Positions 53,910 through 63,681 are shown, counted from the first letter of the stretch. The stretch: DNA of 64,000 nucleotides from Drosophila persimilis (GCF_003286085.1 NW_020825340.1:434001-498000); one strand, 5' to 3'. Translations and numbers: made by a program. The notes: generated from the sequence alone by a model not told the origin.

Positions 53910-54778
53910 CGTACCCGTACTCGTTCAAATGCCAGTCAATGTCTCTACAGCTCTAAACAATATCTAATGTTGTCTACAGCAAAATATTTTGCCAGTGCCT
54001 TTGTTTTTACCATTTCCCTGTTGTGTTGTTGCTGTTGTCCTGCAGGCTTTTGTGTTAACGCTCGTCTTTAAAATTAGCTAAAAGGTTGTGCAAATTCAAG
54101 CCAAACGAGGGAACTTAAGTAGAAGATACGAACTGTTGACAGCGGAAAATTATAAATGCATATGTATGCCACAATGTGACTAGATCAAGGTGGCAATATT
54201 CCCTCTGGAATACTGTATAAAGAGTTGCCTTCAATCAATGTTTATAAATGGAAATAATGTGATTTCCTCTGTAAAACATTATGAATATCCTGGGGTAGAA
54301 TGTTTGCTATTATAATTTGGACGTTGATATGCAATGGCTGAACCACCAAGTGGCCGAAGCTTGGAAATATTCGAGGAAAATTATAACTATATTGACCAAA
54401 AAACATAACCATGCATTGAAAATACAAATAAAATGCATATTAAATTAACAATGAAGCCGCAAAAGTATTGAATACTGATACATATAATTGTTAGATACTG
54501 ATAAAAATGTTTTTCCTTTGAGTCCACTGACTTGCCTACTCTTCCTCTACTCATAGACATTGCCGCAGAGTTAGTCTGGCCACATTTCCCTGTTGACGAC
54601 TTCAAAGCAAGGCACGCATCGTTGGCCCCAAAAAGTAGGCAACAAAAAAATAATAATGAAAAAACAAGAAGAAACTCGAGGAAAAACACTCACTTTTAAC
54701 AAATTTTTGAAGCTAATGCGAAAATGCTTACCAAATGACAGCCCAATTTCAGTTAATGTGCCGTGTCGTGTACCGGCA

Positions 54779-54798
54779 TGCACGCACGCACGCACGCA
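54779..54798. repeat. (CACG)n microsatellite
   Basis: About five CACG units (CpG-rich). Confidence 0.85.
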
Positions 54799-54900
54799 CT
54801 CATGGGGTCCGGGAATATGGCAAACTGCATTACTTCATTCACAATGCGCATTTTTTACGAGTACGAGTATGTACACCGGACCCACCCACTTCCCCTAGAT

Positions 54901-54943
54901 GTTGTTGTTGCTGCTCCTGCTGCTGCTCCTGCTGCTGTGGCTG
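54901..54943. repeat. (GTT)n/(CTG)n triplet tract
   Basis: GTTGTTGTTGCTGCTCCTGC then CTG units. Confidence 0.85.
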
Positions 54944-57943
54944 GTGAAAAAGACATTAAGTAGATTATAGTCTGATTGCATATTTGCGGATATGCGCGCC
55001 ATAAACACGTTCAGACGTGCTGCAACCGCAACAGCGGCGAACACCGTACAGTGAGCACACGGCAGCGCAACAGCCGAAAGCCAACACGAAAAAACCGCTG
55101 TAAGCGTGCAAAAAAAAAGGACCACAGTTGGGCCAAAAAAATGGAGATTCGAGTCCAAAGATACCCTCTGAGTCGATTTTCAATAGTCACACAAACAAAG
55201 AAACATTACGATTTTGTTTAAATTTCCTATTATTGTGAATGCGATCTGCATTGCACTTTGGTCTCCCTCTCATCTTTTTGTGCGCGAGAGATCTCACAGA
55301 CATGGAGGATTCTCTTAATGAGAGTCCTGTCCTTATTGTCTGTTCCATACACACACACGAATCCAATATATCCTCGGAATCTACGATTAATGGGCAGAAA
55401 AAAAGTGGGGGAAAACAAACAAAAAGAAATGCGAACAAAACATGAAAACGTACGCGCATCTAACCGCAGACAAAATGACGCCGCTCCTCAACACAACCCA
55501 CCTCTCTACCCTTCCCTCTTCCCTCTTTCCTCCTCCCACCCCTCACCATCCACCTCTGTTTTACTCTCTGTTTTGCAGCTTTCCGTTTGCCTTTGGCTTC
55601 TGTTTCGGCTTCTGTCTTGCCTGAAAGACTACAAAGCCCAGCGTCTGTGCCTGTGTTTGTGTCTGTGTCCTGCCGGAAGCATAGAAATTTTCCAAAAACA
55701 CATGTAGAGCTTCTGTGTGTGTGCGTGTGTATGTGTGTGTCATAAACCCAAATAGGAGCTATTACTTTATCGCCGAGGCAACGCCACAAAATGGCTGTCT
55801 ATTGCAGCTAAATGCTGCCAGCGGCTTTCCTCTGCACTTGTGTGAGTGTGTAGCTGTGGGGTCTGTGTGGGGTATGTGGGCTAAGGGTGTGAGGGTGTGT
55901 AATGTGAAATGTGGGAGGTGGGAGGTGCGGGTCAGGGTGTTAATTTCATCAGGTGGAAAGAGGGGGGCAAACGACCCGCAAGCAATAAACAAATAATCAT
56001 AAATAATGTTGCCTTTTTAACATCGGCTCTAAATTAGCTATTAATTGCTCCACCGCCAGCAGCACTTTCCCACAGCCACCCGAAGCGTTCATGGGGTGGT
56101 AGGTCAAACCACCATCCCCCCACCTCCCCTTACAGCCACTCACTAGCCCCAAAACACGGACCCACAGCCACCCACTTGAGGACCATTCCAATCACAGCTG
56201 GTTCAATTAGGCTTACGTCTTCCCAATGCAAATGCAAATGCCGAGCCAGAACCAGAACCAGAACCAGAGCAAAAGCGCTACATTAGCATACTCGTATTTC
56301 TGATCGCCGTGCGCCATGGGCCGCTACTATGGGACTGTTTCGAAAGTGGTTTCCAGTTGGATCTGGCAGAGCTCGCGGCACACCCATCGCAAGATCCAAA
56401 GACTGGAAGCTGCACAAAAATTAAAATATTCATTGGCTTACATTGGCCAACGCAGTCAAAGCATCATTGAATGAGGAAGATATTAATCAAACCATTAAAT
56501 CAGCATTAAAGTACCTGCCCCATAGCAAACCAAATGGAATGGTACGTTTTTTTGTTCAATAGGGCCATAAGCCTTGCAGCATTCCATTTGAAAGCGAACC
56601 AGTCCGAAATATCAGCCCACTGTGCCGAGTGAGGAGGCACTTTAAATTTGATATGATATGATTTCCATACAAAGGATAATTTCACAGCATGAGCCATGCG
56701 AGTGGTTCGAGCAGGGATGCGCCGTTGTGGGCTGAGGCAGTGGTTAGCATATGCACATGTACTTCAATCAGCTATGTAAAATCTATGTAAAATATTTATA
56801 TTGCACTGATGCATCATCCGGGGGGAGCTGAGCTGCGGCACGATGCTTGATGGGCGATGGGCGATGGATGGCCGAGTGCGTAATCAGGAGCAGGCCAGAG
56901 CCAAGCTGCGCCTCAAGGAACCACCGAGGGATGGGCCAAATGGAATTTGCATAAACATGGCCGATACATGCCGGGCAGATGAGATACGACTACCTACAAC
57001 TTGTTATGACATTTTGATTATTTATTTAGACAAAAGAGTTGGCTGCTCTACGGTTCCACAAATAGTTGTTTCTAAAGAGAAACAAACCGAAATTATTATC
57101 AAATAAATAAGTGCTCAAGTAAGCCGAGTCCCCCCCAAACATTCAAGTATTCTGCTCATACATACATACATGCATGTACATATATGTATGTACATCAACG
57201 AGTATATTGTATCATGTGCATCCTTATGGCAACACAATTTGCTGGAAAATCTATAGCCGGCAACTTTGTGTGGCACGCACACACACACTGGACACTTTGG
57301 ATCTGCATTTGAGTTCAGTAAACAAAATTGCTTCAAATGCAGCATAAGTAAATGTTGGCAAATAAATATGCATGCCCCAAGATAGAGATTCAGATACCAC
57401 ACCCCCACCACCACCCCCCCTCACATGTATGGCAGATATATGTTCATACATATACATATGTATGTATGTATATATGTATGTACATATTTTTGTAGAATTT
57501 GGATATCTGTGTGAATTTTTCATAGCTCTGTGCGTAGTTATGGGATGGGGCTAGAGCCAATTGTGGCCAGCATAAATCACTTAAAATTTGTGCCAAATAA
57601 ATACGGCAAAAGCCACAGAATGAAAGATTTTCTTGGTAAAAGTCAGATTCCGGACAGAGACGGCCCAAAGACGGAACAACTAAACAAGTTGAAATATTTA
57701 TGCAAATCAACTGCAAGGTGAAATAACCTTAAACTTTAATGCCAATAAATTCCTCAAATGTTCAAAGGGAAACGTTTAAATTCATGCCACTAATAAAAGA
57801 TGGAATACTCCAAGAAATATTACAAATTATTAATACATCAATAATGGAAAATTGCATCTGAGTCGAGGGGAATACAAATTAAATTTTACTCTATCCGTGA
57901 TACCTTTAAGATACTGGCGGCGGGCAGGCTCCCCGGCCAGGAG

Positions 57944-58147
57944 GTGGGATTTCGGAAGCTGAAGTCTAGCCAGCAGGTGGGAGAAAATAAACCTGGCTCC
58001 CTAAACACCTCAATTAACGACCATGTTAGCTCCATATGCATATATTGCAAATCCTCCGATCATTATGTACAAATCCCGATGTCAGGCATTTTTAAATCTC
58101 AAATATTATATGGAGATGGATATTGGATTTTATCCGCAATTAGCTGA
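57944..58147 (+). mobile_element. Possible retrotransposon gag scrap with zinc-knuckle-like motif
   Basis: A 67-codon frame contains SSICIYCKSSDHYVQ, reminiscent of the C-x2-C-x3/4-H knuckles of BEL/Pao or gypsy gag proteins. The final Cys of the knuckle is missing and no reverse transcriptase or LTR lies nearby. A GC-richer segment (57915-57980) precedes it, inside otherwise AT-rich DNA. If real, this is a short dead fragment. Confidence 0.25.
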
Positions 58148-58422
58148 TGGTGCAGACCTTCTTTAAAGTCTAAAAATCATACGCCTGAGAAATAAACTTG
58201 AAATTTAGCAGGAAAATCTTCCACTCGATCTTGCATCAAATCCCCAGATAAAAGCGACTGATTTAAGAATACAATTTGGATTACACTGTGACAATTTGAA
58301 GGGGTGCGGGGGGAGGGTGCTTTTGAGAATGCAAGTGGCGCCTGCAGGCACATATGCAAAATGGAAACTTTGAGGCAGCCGCAAGCCACTCAGCCAACGC
58401 CAGACACGACACAATTCGAGTC

Positions 58423-58437
58423 CAACGTGTCGTATGC
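58423..58437 (+). repeat. 15-mer motif copy 3 (CAACGTGTCGTATGC)
   Basis: Perfect copy extended by GCA, as at 36019. All three copies are in the same orientation. Confidence 0.7.
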
Positions 58438-58540
58438 GCAACCTAAAACTTGGCCAAGCGTAAATGGATACATTTTGACTAAGAACGAAGGAGAGGGAGA
58501 GATTACAGTTAGAGAGGAAGAGTTGGGAAGTGGGAGAAAC

Positions 58541-58566
58541 AGAGAGAGAGAGAGAGAGAGAGAGAG
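58541..58566. repeat. (GA)n microsatellite
   Basis: Perfect GA tract inside a 100-bp purine-rich segment (58480-58600), 105 bp after the third 15-mer motif. Confidence 0.95.
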
Positions 58567-59003
58567 GTAGAGAGACAGGCAGACGGGGAGAGAGGGAGAG
58601 TAGCGCTCAAACAAAACATGATAACAATTAAAACTTTGTACACTTGGCGTATTCACATTATTCATTTCGGTGCTGGATTCCCCTGTCACATTCCAAATTC
58701 CACTCTTATTCCCTTTCAGAGGGTATTTTGCCCATACCCAGATACTATTCGCACTGCAAAGAAGGAAGCATTTTCGACCCCGTTGACCCAACATTGACCA
58801 GCATCAATCAGCATGTTAGTGCAGTAGGAACGATCAGTGAAAAAAAAAAACTTTTAATTGCTGTGAGAGTATTAAAAGCTTCGGCCTCCGAAGCCGTACT
58901 TCCGTCTGTACTTCACTCTGATGCTCTACAGTCTTTTCTTGCTTCTTTTTCTTTCTTTTTTTGTTATTCCTCCTTTTGTTGCATAGCACATTCATCTGCC
59001 AAT

Positions 59004-59034
59004 GCACACACCCACACACGCACACACACACACA
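59004..59034. repeat. (CA)n microsatellite
   Basis: Interrupted CA tract. Confidence 0.9.
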
Positions 59035-59886
59035 GTCAGAGACATATGTAAATTTGTAGATCTCCGGCTAATGTTCATTTGTTTGTCTTTTGGCCACTTG
59101 AATGATGCCAAAACCTCGAGGAAAATGCATACCAGTAAGAACCAACCACACAATGCAGCAGGCATCAGAGCGGCAGCCCGAGTAAGAAAGAGACCGCATG
59201 TTAAGTACTTAATGACATTTTAAAATAAATGTTAAATTTATGACAAAATGTAATTACCGAACACCCTGCCTAGCCACTGTCCATCCCCTGGCCATCCCCT
59301 TTTCAGGCTCGAGCAGCTACAGGTCGGCGCTGCATGAAATATGAAACCATAATTACTTTAATTAAGCAAATATGTATTTTTTTACCCGCAATTCTTTTCA
59401 TTATTTGGAGCGCGCAGAGCGAGAGAGAGGGGTACAGACAGCGAGGGGGAGGCATTGATTGAGCATATTTATTAAATGGTTATTATTGCACGCACATCGC
59501 CCAGCAATAAATTGATGCATTTTAATTAACGTTCAAAGAGCCGCGGCTCTCTACTGCCCCACACATGATCGCATTCGGATTGAATTTTGAAGAGTTCTCC
59601 AAACCAGCAGTGGCGTTTAGCTCTATAAATACCCATAGACAAAGTCTTTTTATGTGCAAAAAAACATGCACACATACATATATGTACACACCTGATTATT
59701 AGGTACATGCATCTAGGAAAACTTTAACACAACAGAAAACGCTTTTATTCAATATTTTAAACCTATAACTAGCTCTCACCTATTCTTTAAGCATTTGTTT
59801 TCAATAAGATACACTTGATTATAATTGATAAAAGATAATTCTATAAAAGAGAATAGATCCAATTTTACTTCAAAGTCAATGTCAGG

Positions 59887-60119
59887 CTGATCAAAATAAT
59901 AGGTACACTTCAAATATTGTTATGAAAACAGTTTGTTAACTGATTATTATTAATTTTTTTGTATCCACCTTTTAAGTATTTTTGGCATACTTTTAATAAG
60001 CGTCTGTCAGGTTCCTATAGGTGTCTCGCCCTCCTATAATTTTTGATTATTTGAAAATGAAAACTTAGGTAATTCCGCTTCATAAATCTCCCCACCAGTT
60101 TTCGATTGGACTTAAGTCG
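59887..60119 (-). mobile_element. Tc1/mariner-type transposon remnant (C-terminus of transposase plus 3' end)
   Basis: On the minus strand, 60118-60080 encodes DLSPIENWWGDL followed by a stop. This is the third catalytic block of Tc1-like transposases (family form PDLNPIENLWG, containing the catalytic E). After a stop and frameshift, 60002-59953 encodes LIKSMPKILKRWIQKN, matching the family C-terminal block (L-V-E-S-M-P-R-R-...-I). About 40 nt further on, 59908-59887 reads as a terminal-repeat-like end (AGTGTACCTATTATTTTGAT on the minus strand). Upstream of the catalytic block homology stops abruptly at a TAA/ATA microsatellite (60125-60155), so the element is 5'-truncated. Both stops and the frameshift make it inactive. 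The second terminal repeat was not found in the window. Confidence 0.75.
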
Positions 60120-60421
60120 GAAAATTGAAAATAATATAAAATAATAATAATACCTGATAATAATAGATCATAATTTTTCACTAATTCACTGAACTTTCGA
60201 TTCTCACTCTTTTGTGCACAATTGTAACAAAGGCAAAGCGAACAAATACAAAGCGAGCAAATCAAGAGAGAAACGAAAAGAAAATGAAGCTCTCTTCTAC
60301 CACTCACGATCGACAAAACCCAAAACCATGTGTATGAGATTTAGATTACATTAGTCATAAACCAGAAACTACTGCCAATAATCGTCACAATACAAACACA
60401 AAGTTTTGATTTAATAATATT

Positions 60422-60427
60422 TTTATT
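60422..60427 (-). terminator. Poly(A) hexamer AATAAA downstream of the membrane micro-ORF
   Basis: AATAAA on the minus strand lies about 170 nt after the stop of the 60596-60700 micro-ORF, within an A/T-rich context followed by a GTG-containing stretch. The position is appropriate for a 3' UTR end, but the hexamer is common in AT-rich DNA. Confidence 0.35.
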
Positions 60428-60595
60428 TTATATCCATTGCATACAACATATATATGTTAATGCTTTTATATCCATCGATGGAACATCAGCCACTGAAATG
60501 TATACAAATTGCATCAGCTTTCGAGGCATTACAATATATGTATGTACAATATATGTACATATGTATATACATAAACGTTTGTACAATACTTACTT

Positions 60596-60700
60596 TTATC
60601 CAAGTTTATGGGCAAATATAAGAGCTGAGATAATAAGTAGGATCACGATTGCATTTACTGCAATCACTACATATCTTGTAGTCCCCTCAAATCGGATCAT
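60596..60700 (-). CDS. Putative 34-aa single-pass membrane micropeptide
   Basis: ATG at 60700-60698 opens 34 codons ending in TAA at 60598-60596. The peptide has a short charged N-terminus (MIRFEGTTR), an uninterrupted hydrophobic stretch of about 20 residues (starts YVVIAVNAIVILLIIS) and a short basic tail ending AHKLG, so it would be an excellent single transmembrane anchor. A pyrimidine-rich splice acceptor (TTTTTCGCATAG) ends at 60717, just before the ATG, and in-frame codons DQEAD precede the Met. It may therefore be the last exon of a longer tail-anchored protein. A strong donor (AAAAGTAAGT) lies 3 nt after the stop. AATAAA follows at 60427-60422. No family is recognised. It could also be chance hydrophobicity in AT-rich DNA. 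Confidence 0.35.
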   Translation of the reverse strand: MIRFEGTTRYVVIAVNAIVILLIISALIFAHKLG

Positions 60701-60779
60701 GTCTGCCTCCTGGTCGCTATGCGAAAAATTTAAAAGGGTACGTCTGGACAGCCCAGTAGAAAAAATTAAATGACGGAAA

Positions 60780-61020
60780 GAGCTCGGTTAGAGATTCGAA
60801 ATGAACTTCATTTAATGCAATTCTAAGAGAGCGCTCTCCCATTTGGCTTAGTTGTATTTGTTCTTGGGTGAGAAGCCTGTTGTATTGATGTACGCGCGTG
60901 GGTGAGAGAACGCGTTGAAAGCGTCAGATTCAAAGCTCATATAAAGCTCATTCAATACGACCGAGGACTGTCGATGTGGATCGGTTTTTCTGTCTCTCTG
61001 GGCCTGACTTCGTGCTGCTT
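60780..61020 (+). promoter_or_regulatory. Promoter-like (possibly LTR-derived) block with TATA box and GAGA/CTCTC words
   Basis: A GC-richer island in AT-rich surroundings carries several GAGAG/CTCTC words (60825, 60903, 60993), a perfect TATAAAG at 60940-60946 and short direct repeats (AAAGCTCAT/ATAAAGCTCA). A plus-strand start from this TATA box would fall near 60970 and lead into the broken ORF at 61177. The layout also resembles the U3/R part of a gypsy-like LTR, but I find no flanking TG...CA or primer-binding site that proves it. Confidence 0.3.
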
Positions 61021-61176
61021 TGCTTGTTTCTCTTAAAATGGAGAGACCTAATAATACCTAATAAGACATAATAATAATAATAAATAAGCATATGTACATA
61101 TGTATGTATTTATTTTCTTTCTTTTAACCTTAGTACTTTGCAGCCTTTAAATAAACAAAATATACACGCAGTCGAT

Positions 61177-61473
61177 ATGAACTGCATATATGGAAAATCT
61201 CGCTATAAACCTTTGGCTTGATGGTACTGCGAACCTCATGGGGGTCCCGAAATAATTCCGTTAATGTCGACCGGGACAGATCCAACCAAAGAAGATTGAA
61301 CTGAAAAATCTTCTAGAGATTATTCGGAAAATGCTTGAAGTCCGGAAGGAGCAGCATTACAGGATGAGCACCAGGAAACAAAGCGAGAGATACTCCAGCA
61401 AATAGCGATCACCCAAGGCCAAACCAACTTCCAAACAGAGCTGCTGCAATTTCTAAGGAAGTCCAAAGAGTGA
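61177..61473 (+). pseudogene. Coding-like frame with three in-frame TGA codons
   Basis: From ATG 61177 a single frame runs 98 codons to TGA 61471. It is interrupted only by TGA at 61219, 61297 and 61336, and never by TAA or TAG. The last 40 codons look strongly coding: a charged helical tail containing EHQETKREILQQIA and ending ELLQFLRKSKE. An alternative frame across 61286-61360 (KKIELKNLLEIIRKMLEVRK) is also protein-like, so a frameshifted relic is the simplest reading. I do not recognise the family. TATAAAG lies 230 nt upstream. A degraded retroelement gag is one possibility. Confidence 0.3.
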
Positions 61474-61770
61474 CGTTTATTGTACATACATATATTGATT
61501 GTTTTATCATACCCAATTGGCTAATTTAAAATTGTGAAAATTTCACAATTCAGACTTTGTAATTTTTTGCTTATCAGCTGCTTTTTTACGGAGGGTAGAT
61601 GGTGCCAGTTTGAATCGGTGTTTCACATCTGTCAAAAAATCTCACCGTTCCCCCGGGATGTGCTCAATGTCCAGAGCCTATTAATCTCCCAAAGTCTTAT
61701 AAATCAAACTGAAAATATCTTGATCTTCAGCGGCCTTCTAGCCCTTCCACAAGATGATCCTATGACAGTT

Positions 61771-62312
61771 CTATGGCTCTGTTTTACGTCTTTCCTCGTC
61801 TATTCCAATTAATGCTTTCTGTCGTAAATGAAGTGGATGAAGTCGGTTCAGATTGATTTCTCCATTTATGGCCTTTTGCAGCAGTAGAAGAATATTTTTG
61901 TACGAGGCCAGGATGCAAAACTTTCAGATATAGATTCAACGGGCGACAGTTTTGAAAGGCGGCTCCAGACTGGGATGGAACTCGACAATGTATTGCCTCA
62001 AATGGACATAGACTGTGTCCTCCTGGAAAACAGATATCCGTACATAAAGGCCGTATCGATCGAAGTACTGCGACAGGATCTGTGAAAGGTTGATCGGGTG
62101 AGTGAAAGCCATTGAAAAATTCATTCCTTTCACTTACCTTCAACATGGTGTTCGAGATAGGAGAAAACGCAGCTACTGTGCCAGTAAATACTGCAGTCGG
62201 TGCATCGCCTCTTCGATGCCTGTGCCACGTTTTGTTGATTTGACGGCCAGCTCAACAGCGCTTCCACCAGTTTAACAGGGAATCGTTCCGATTTCGGCTG
62301 TATTGAGCTCAA
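61771..62312 (-). pseudogene. Degenerate two-exon gene with a canonical 58-nt intron
   Basis: On the minus strand, exon-like sequence ends at 62138 with AAG|GTAAGTG. The sequence resumes at 62079 after ACCTTTCACAG, giving a 58-nt intron of exactly the size and signals usual in flies. Downstream the frame encodes ILSQYFDRYGLYVRISVFQE and then VYVHLRQYIVEF. It meets TGA at 61938 and 61926, and continues with KFCILASYKNILLLLQKAI to TAG at 61773. Upstream of the intron, protein-like words occur in different frames (FPVKLVEALLSWP; IEEAMHRLQYLLAQ), which implies frameshifts. The YVRISVFQ...VYVHLRQY pattern weakly resembles the PC4/Sub1 ssDNA-binding fold (YVSVREF...VDIREYY). That is a tentative hint only. 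Loss of frame suggests a dead gene, although a TGA-readthrough gene cannot be excluded by eye. Confidence 0.4.
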
Positions 62313-62572
62313 GGATCCATAATCAGACTTGCCTATTGCCGGGTAGATTGTGCTTTATAATTTTGGTTTATTTAAACAATAAATTTAATATTCGATGGGG
62401 TTCTCAACGACTTTTTATTTGCTGGCCTACACACACACATACATATTTATGTACATACATATGTTGTAAATACTTAGTAAAGAATTGAGCTCCCGTTGAA
62501 ATTGGGATTTGTGTAGATTAGAATTTACAAAATCTAACTGCTGACCGGTGCGCCTCAATACACATTCGACAG

Positions 62573-63040
62573 GGCGAAATATTATCAACTTGAAAAGTTT
62601 ATCAAAAGGCCCAGTGCTAAATACAAGTATTTGGATACTTTTGGGCTAATTGTATTAATAAATTGCTTAGTTTTCGTTTCTGTTATTCGGGTAATGCATA
62701 CAGGTTTTAAGTCAGGAGGAGCACCACGAGTTGGTCAGGGTCTACATATATGGTCGAATTTAAAATTTAGTCCTATACACATTTTTGAAAAGGCTTGCGG
62801 TTTGGTCTGTTCGAGGTTGAACTGTTCATTGATTGGTTAGCTAACATTCATTAAAATACATGTGGGGGGAAATACTTTGAAGTGCAACAAGATGTATGAT
62901 AAAATGTACCATATTTACAGTGCGATTCGCAGCAAGAAAACAGTTGTGGTATTTACAGAATGAACAATTATGACAGGACATCGTCTGATTGTATAAATCG
63001 CGCTAGTGCCACCGAATCGATGCTGCTCGAACATATTTAA
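62573..63040 (+). CDS. Candidate two-exon small membrane protein (internal plus terminal exon)
   Basis: The frame is open from 62538 to 62840 on the plus strand with no ATG at its beginning, so it would be an internal exon. A branch-like CTAAC at 62534 and an acceptor ending CGACAG at 62572 are present. It encodes a basic segment (KYYQLEKFIKRPSAKYKY) and then a hydrophobic helix starting FGLIVLINCLVFVSV. A donor GTAATG at 62691 joins in phase 0 to an acceptor ATATTTACAG ending at 62920. The next exon, 62921-63040, encodes 39 residues beginning CDSQQENSCGIYRMNN and ends in TAA. AATAAA follows at 63094. The structure is self-consistent but rests on pattern reading alone, the first exon is missing, and an antisense ORF competes for the same DNA. 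Confidence 0.25.
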
Positions 63041-63355
63041 TTGATACACCGAAAGGATGGCATCGGCAGCCCTAAATTTGTACTCGTTTGTACAATAAAC
63101 ATAAATTACGTAGTCTTTATAGCCTGTTCCACAACTGTCTTCTAGCTTTGAGACGCACTGTAGCCATGAGTTCATGAGACAATAACAACAGATCTTCAAT
63201 GTTTTAACCTTACACTTAAAAACTTTCCATGAACATTCGCATGAAAATACATCTGAGAATCTTGATTTAAATCTTCGTTTACTTTCGTGTACTAATGAAC
63301 GCAAGACCGAGCTAAATGGGAAATCATTTCGGCAGACAAGTTCTTTGGAAACGAG
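62915..63355 (-). other. Cysteine-rich antisense ORF, about 147 codons, coding status doubtful
   Basis: This minus-strand frame is open from just after TAG 63358 to TAA 62915. The middle is Cys-rich and basic (SCECSWKVFKCKVKTLKICC), followed by LEDSCGTGYKDYVIYVYC and then a region with less coding character. It overlaps the plus-strand candidate exon 62921-63040; both are unlikely to be real. No family is recognised. It lies immediately downstream of the C20orf27-like gene on the same strand, so it may simply be intergenic. Confidence 0.2.
63094..63099 (+). terminator. Poly(A) hexamer for the candidate gene at 62573-63040
   Basis: AATAAA (in TACAATAAACATAAA) lies 54 nt after the TAA at 63038-63040. 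It supports, but does not prove, a plus-strand transcript ending here. Confidence 0.25.
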
Positions 63356-63499
63356 CTACAACGAGGTTACAAATGAGGCCAGGTACGAGTCACCGCTCAG
63401 AGGGCTGGCCAGGCATTGGTTGCGGGACTCGAGGGGTAATTTAAAAAACTTTAAGTACAACAAACAAAATTGAAACCGAAATCTAAATGCAAATGCTCT

Positions 63500-63681
63500 A
63501 TGAGTTTCACACACGATTGGTTACCATGTAGGCAAGACTTAGAGTTAGATCATATTAATATAATTATTATTTTTTGCTTCGTTTTGTTTACTTAAGAACT
63601 ATGTAAATATTTTCAATTATCTACGAAAACAAATAGCGGCAAGGCGAGTCGCAAGCCTGTCCTGGGCCATTGGGTCTCTCC
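63500..63681 (-). other. Probable 3' UTR of the C20orf27-like gene
   Basis: AT-rich sequence follows the stop codon on the minus strand. No canonical AATAAA is seen. A weak variant (AATAAT/ATTAAT) lies around 63550-63575, with a GTGTGTG element downstream on the minus strand near 63510. The end is therefore approximate. Confidence 0.45.

Larger units (their letters stand above)
53910..57943. other. Non-coding stretch
   Basis: AT-rich at 54100-54500 and 56400-56560. Pyrimidine-rich at 55490-55620, GTGTG-rich at 55700-55930, and TACATA/TATG words at 57160-57200 and 57440-57486. No exon recognised. Confidence 0.65.
58148..59886. other. Non-coding stretch
   Basis: Contains motif copy 3, a purine tract with the GA microsatellite, a CA tract and an AT-rich right end leading into the Tc1 remnant. 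No exon recognised. Confidence 0.65.

Noticed and set aside
60080..60316. 78-aa minus frame ending in the transposase motif
   Set aside because: Only the last 12 residues match the transposase; the N-terminal part is unrelated AT-rich sequence joined by chance.
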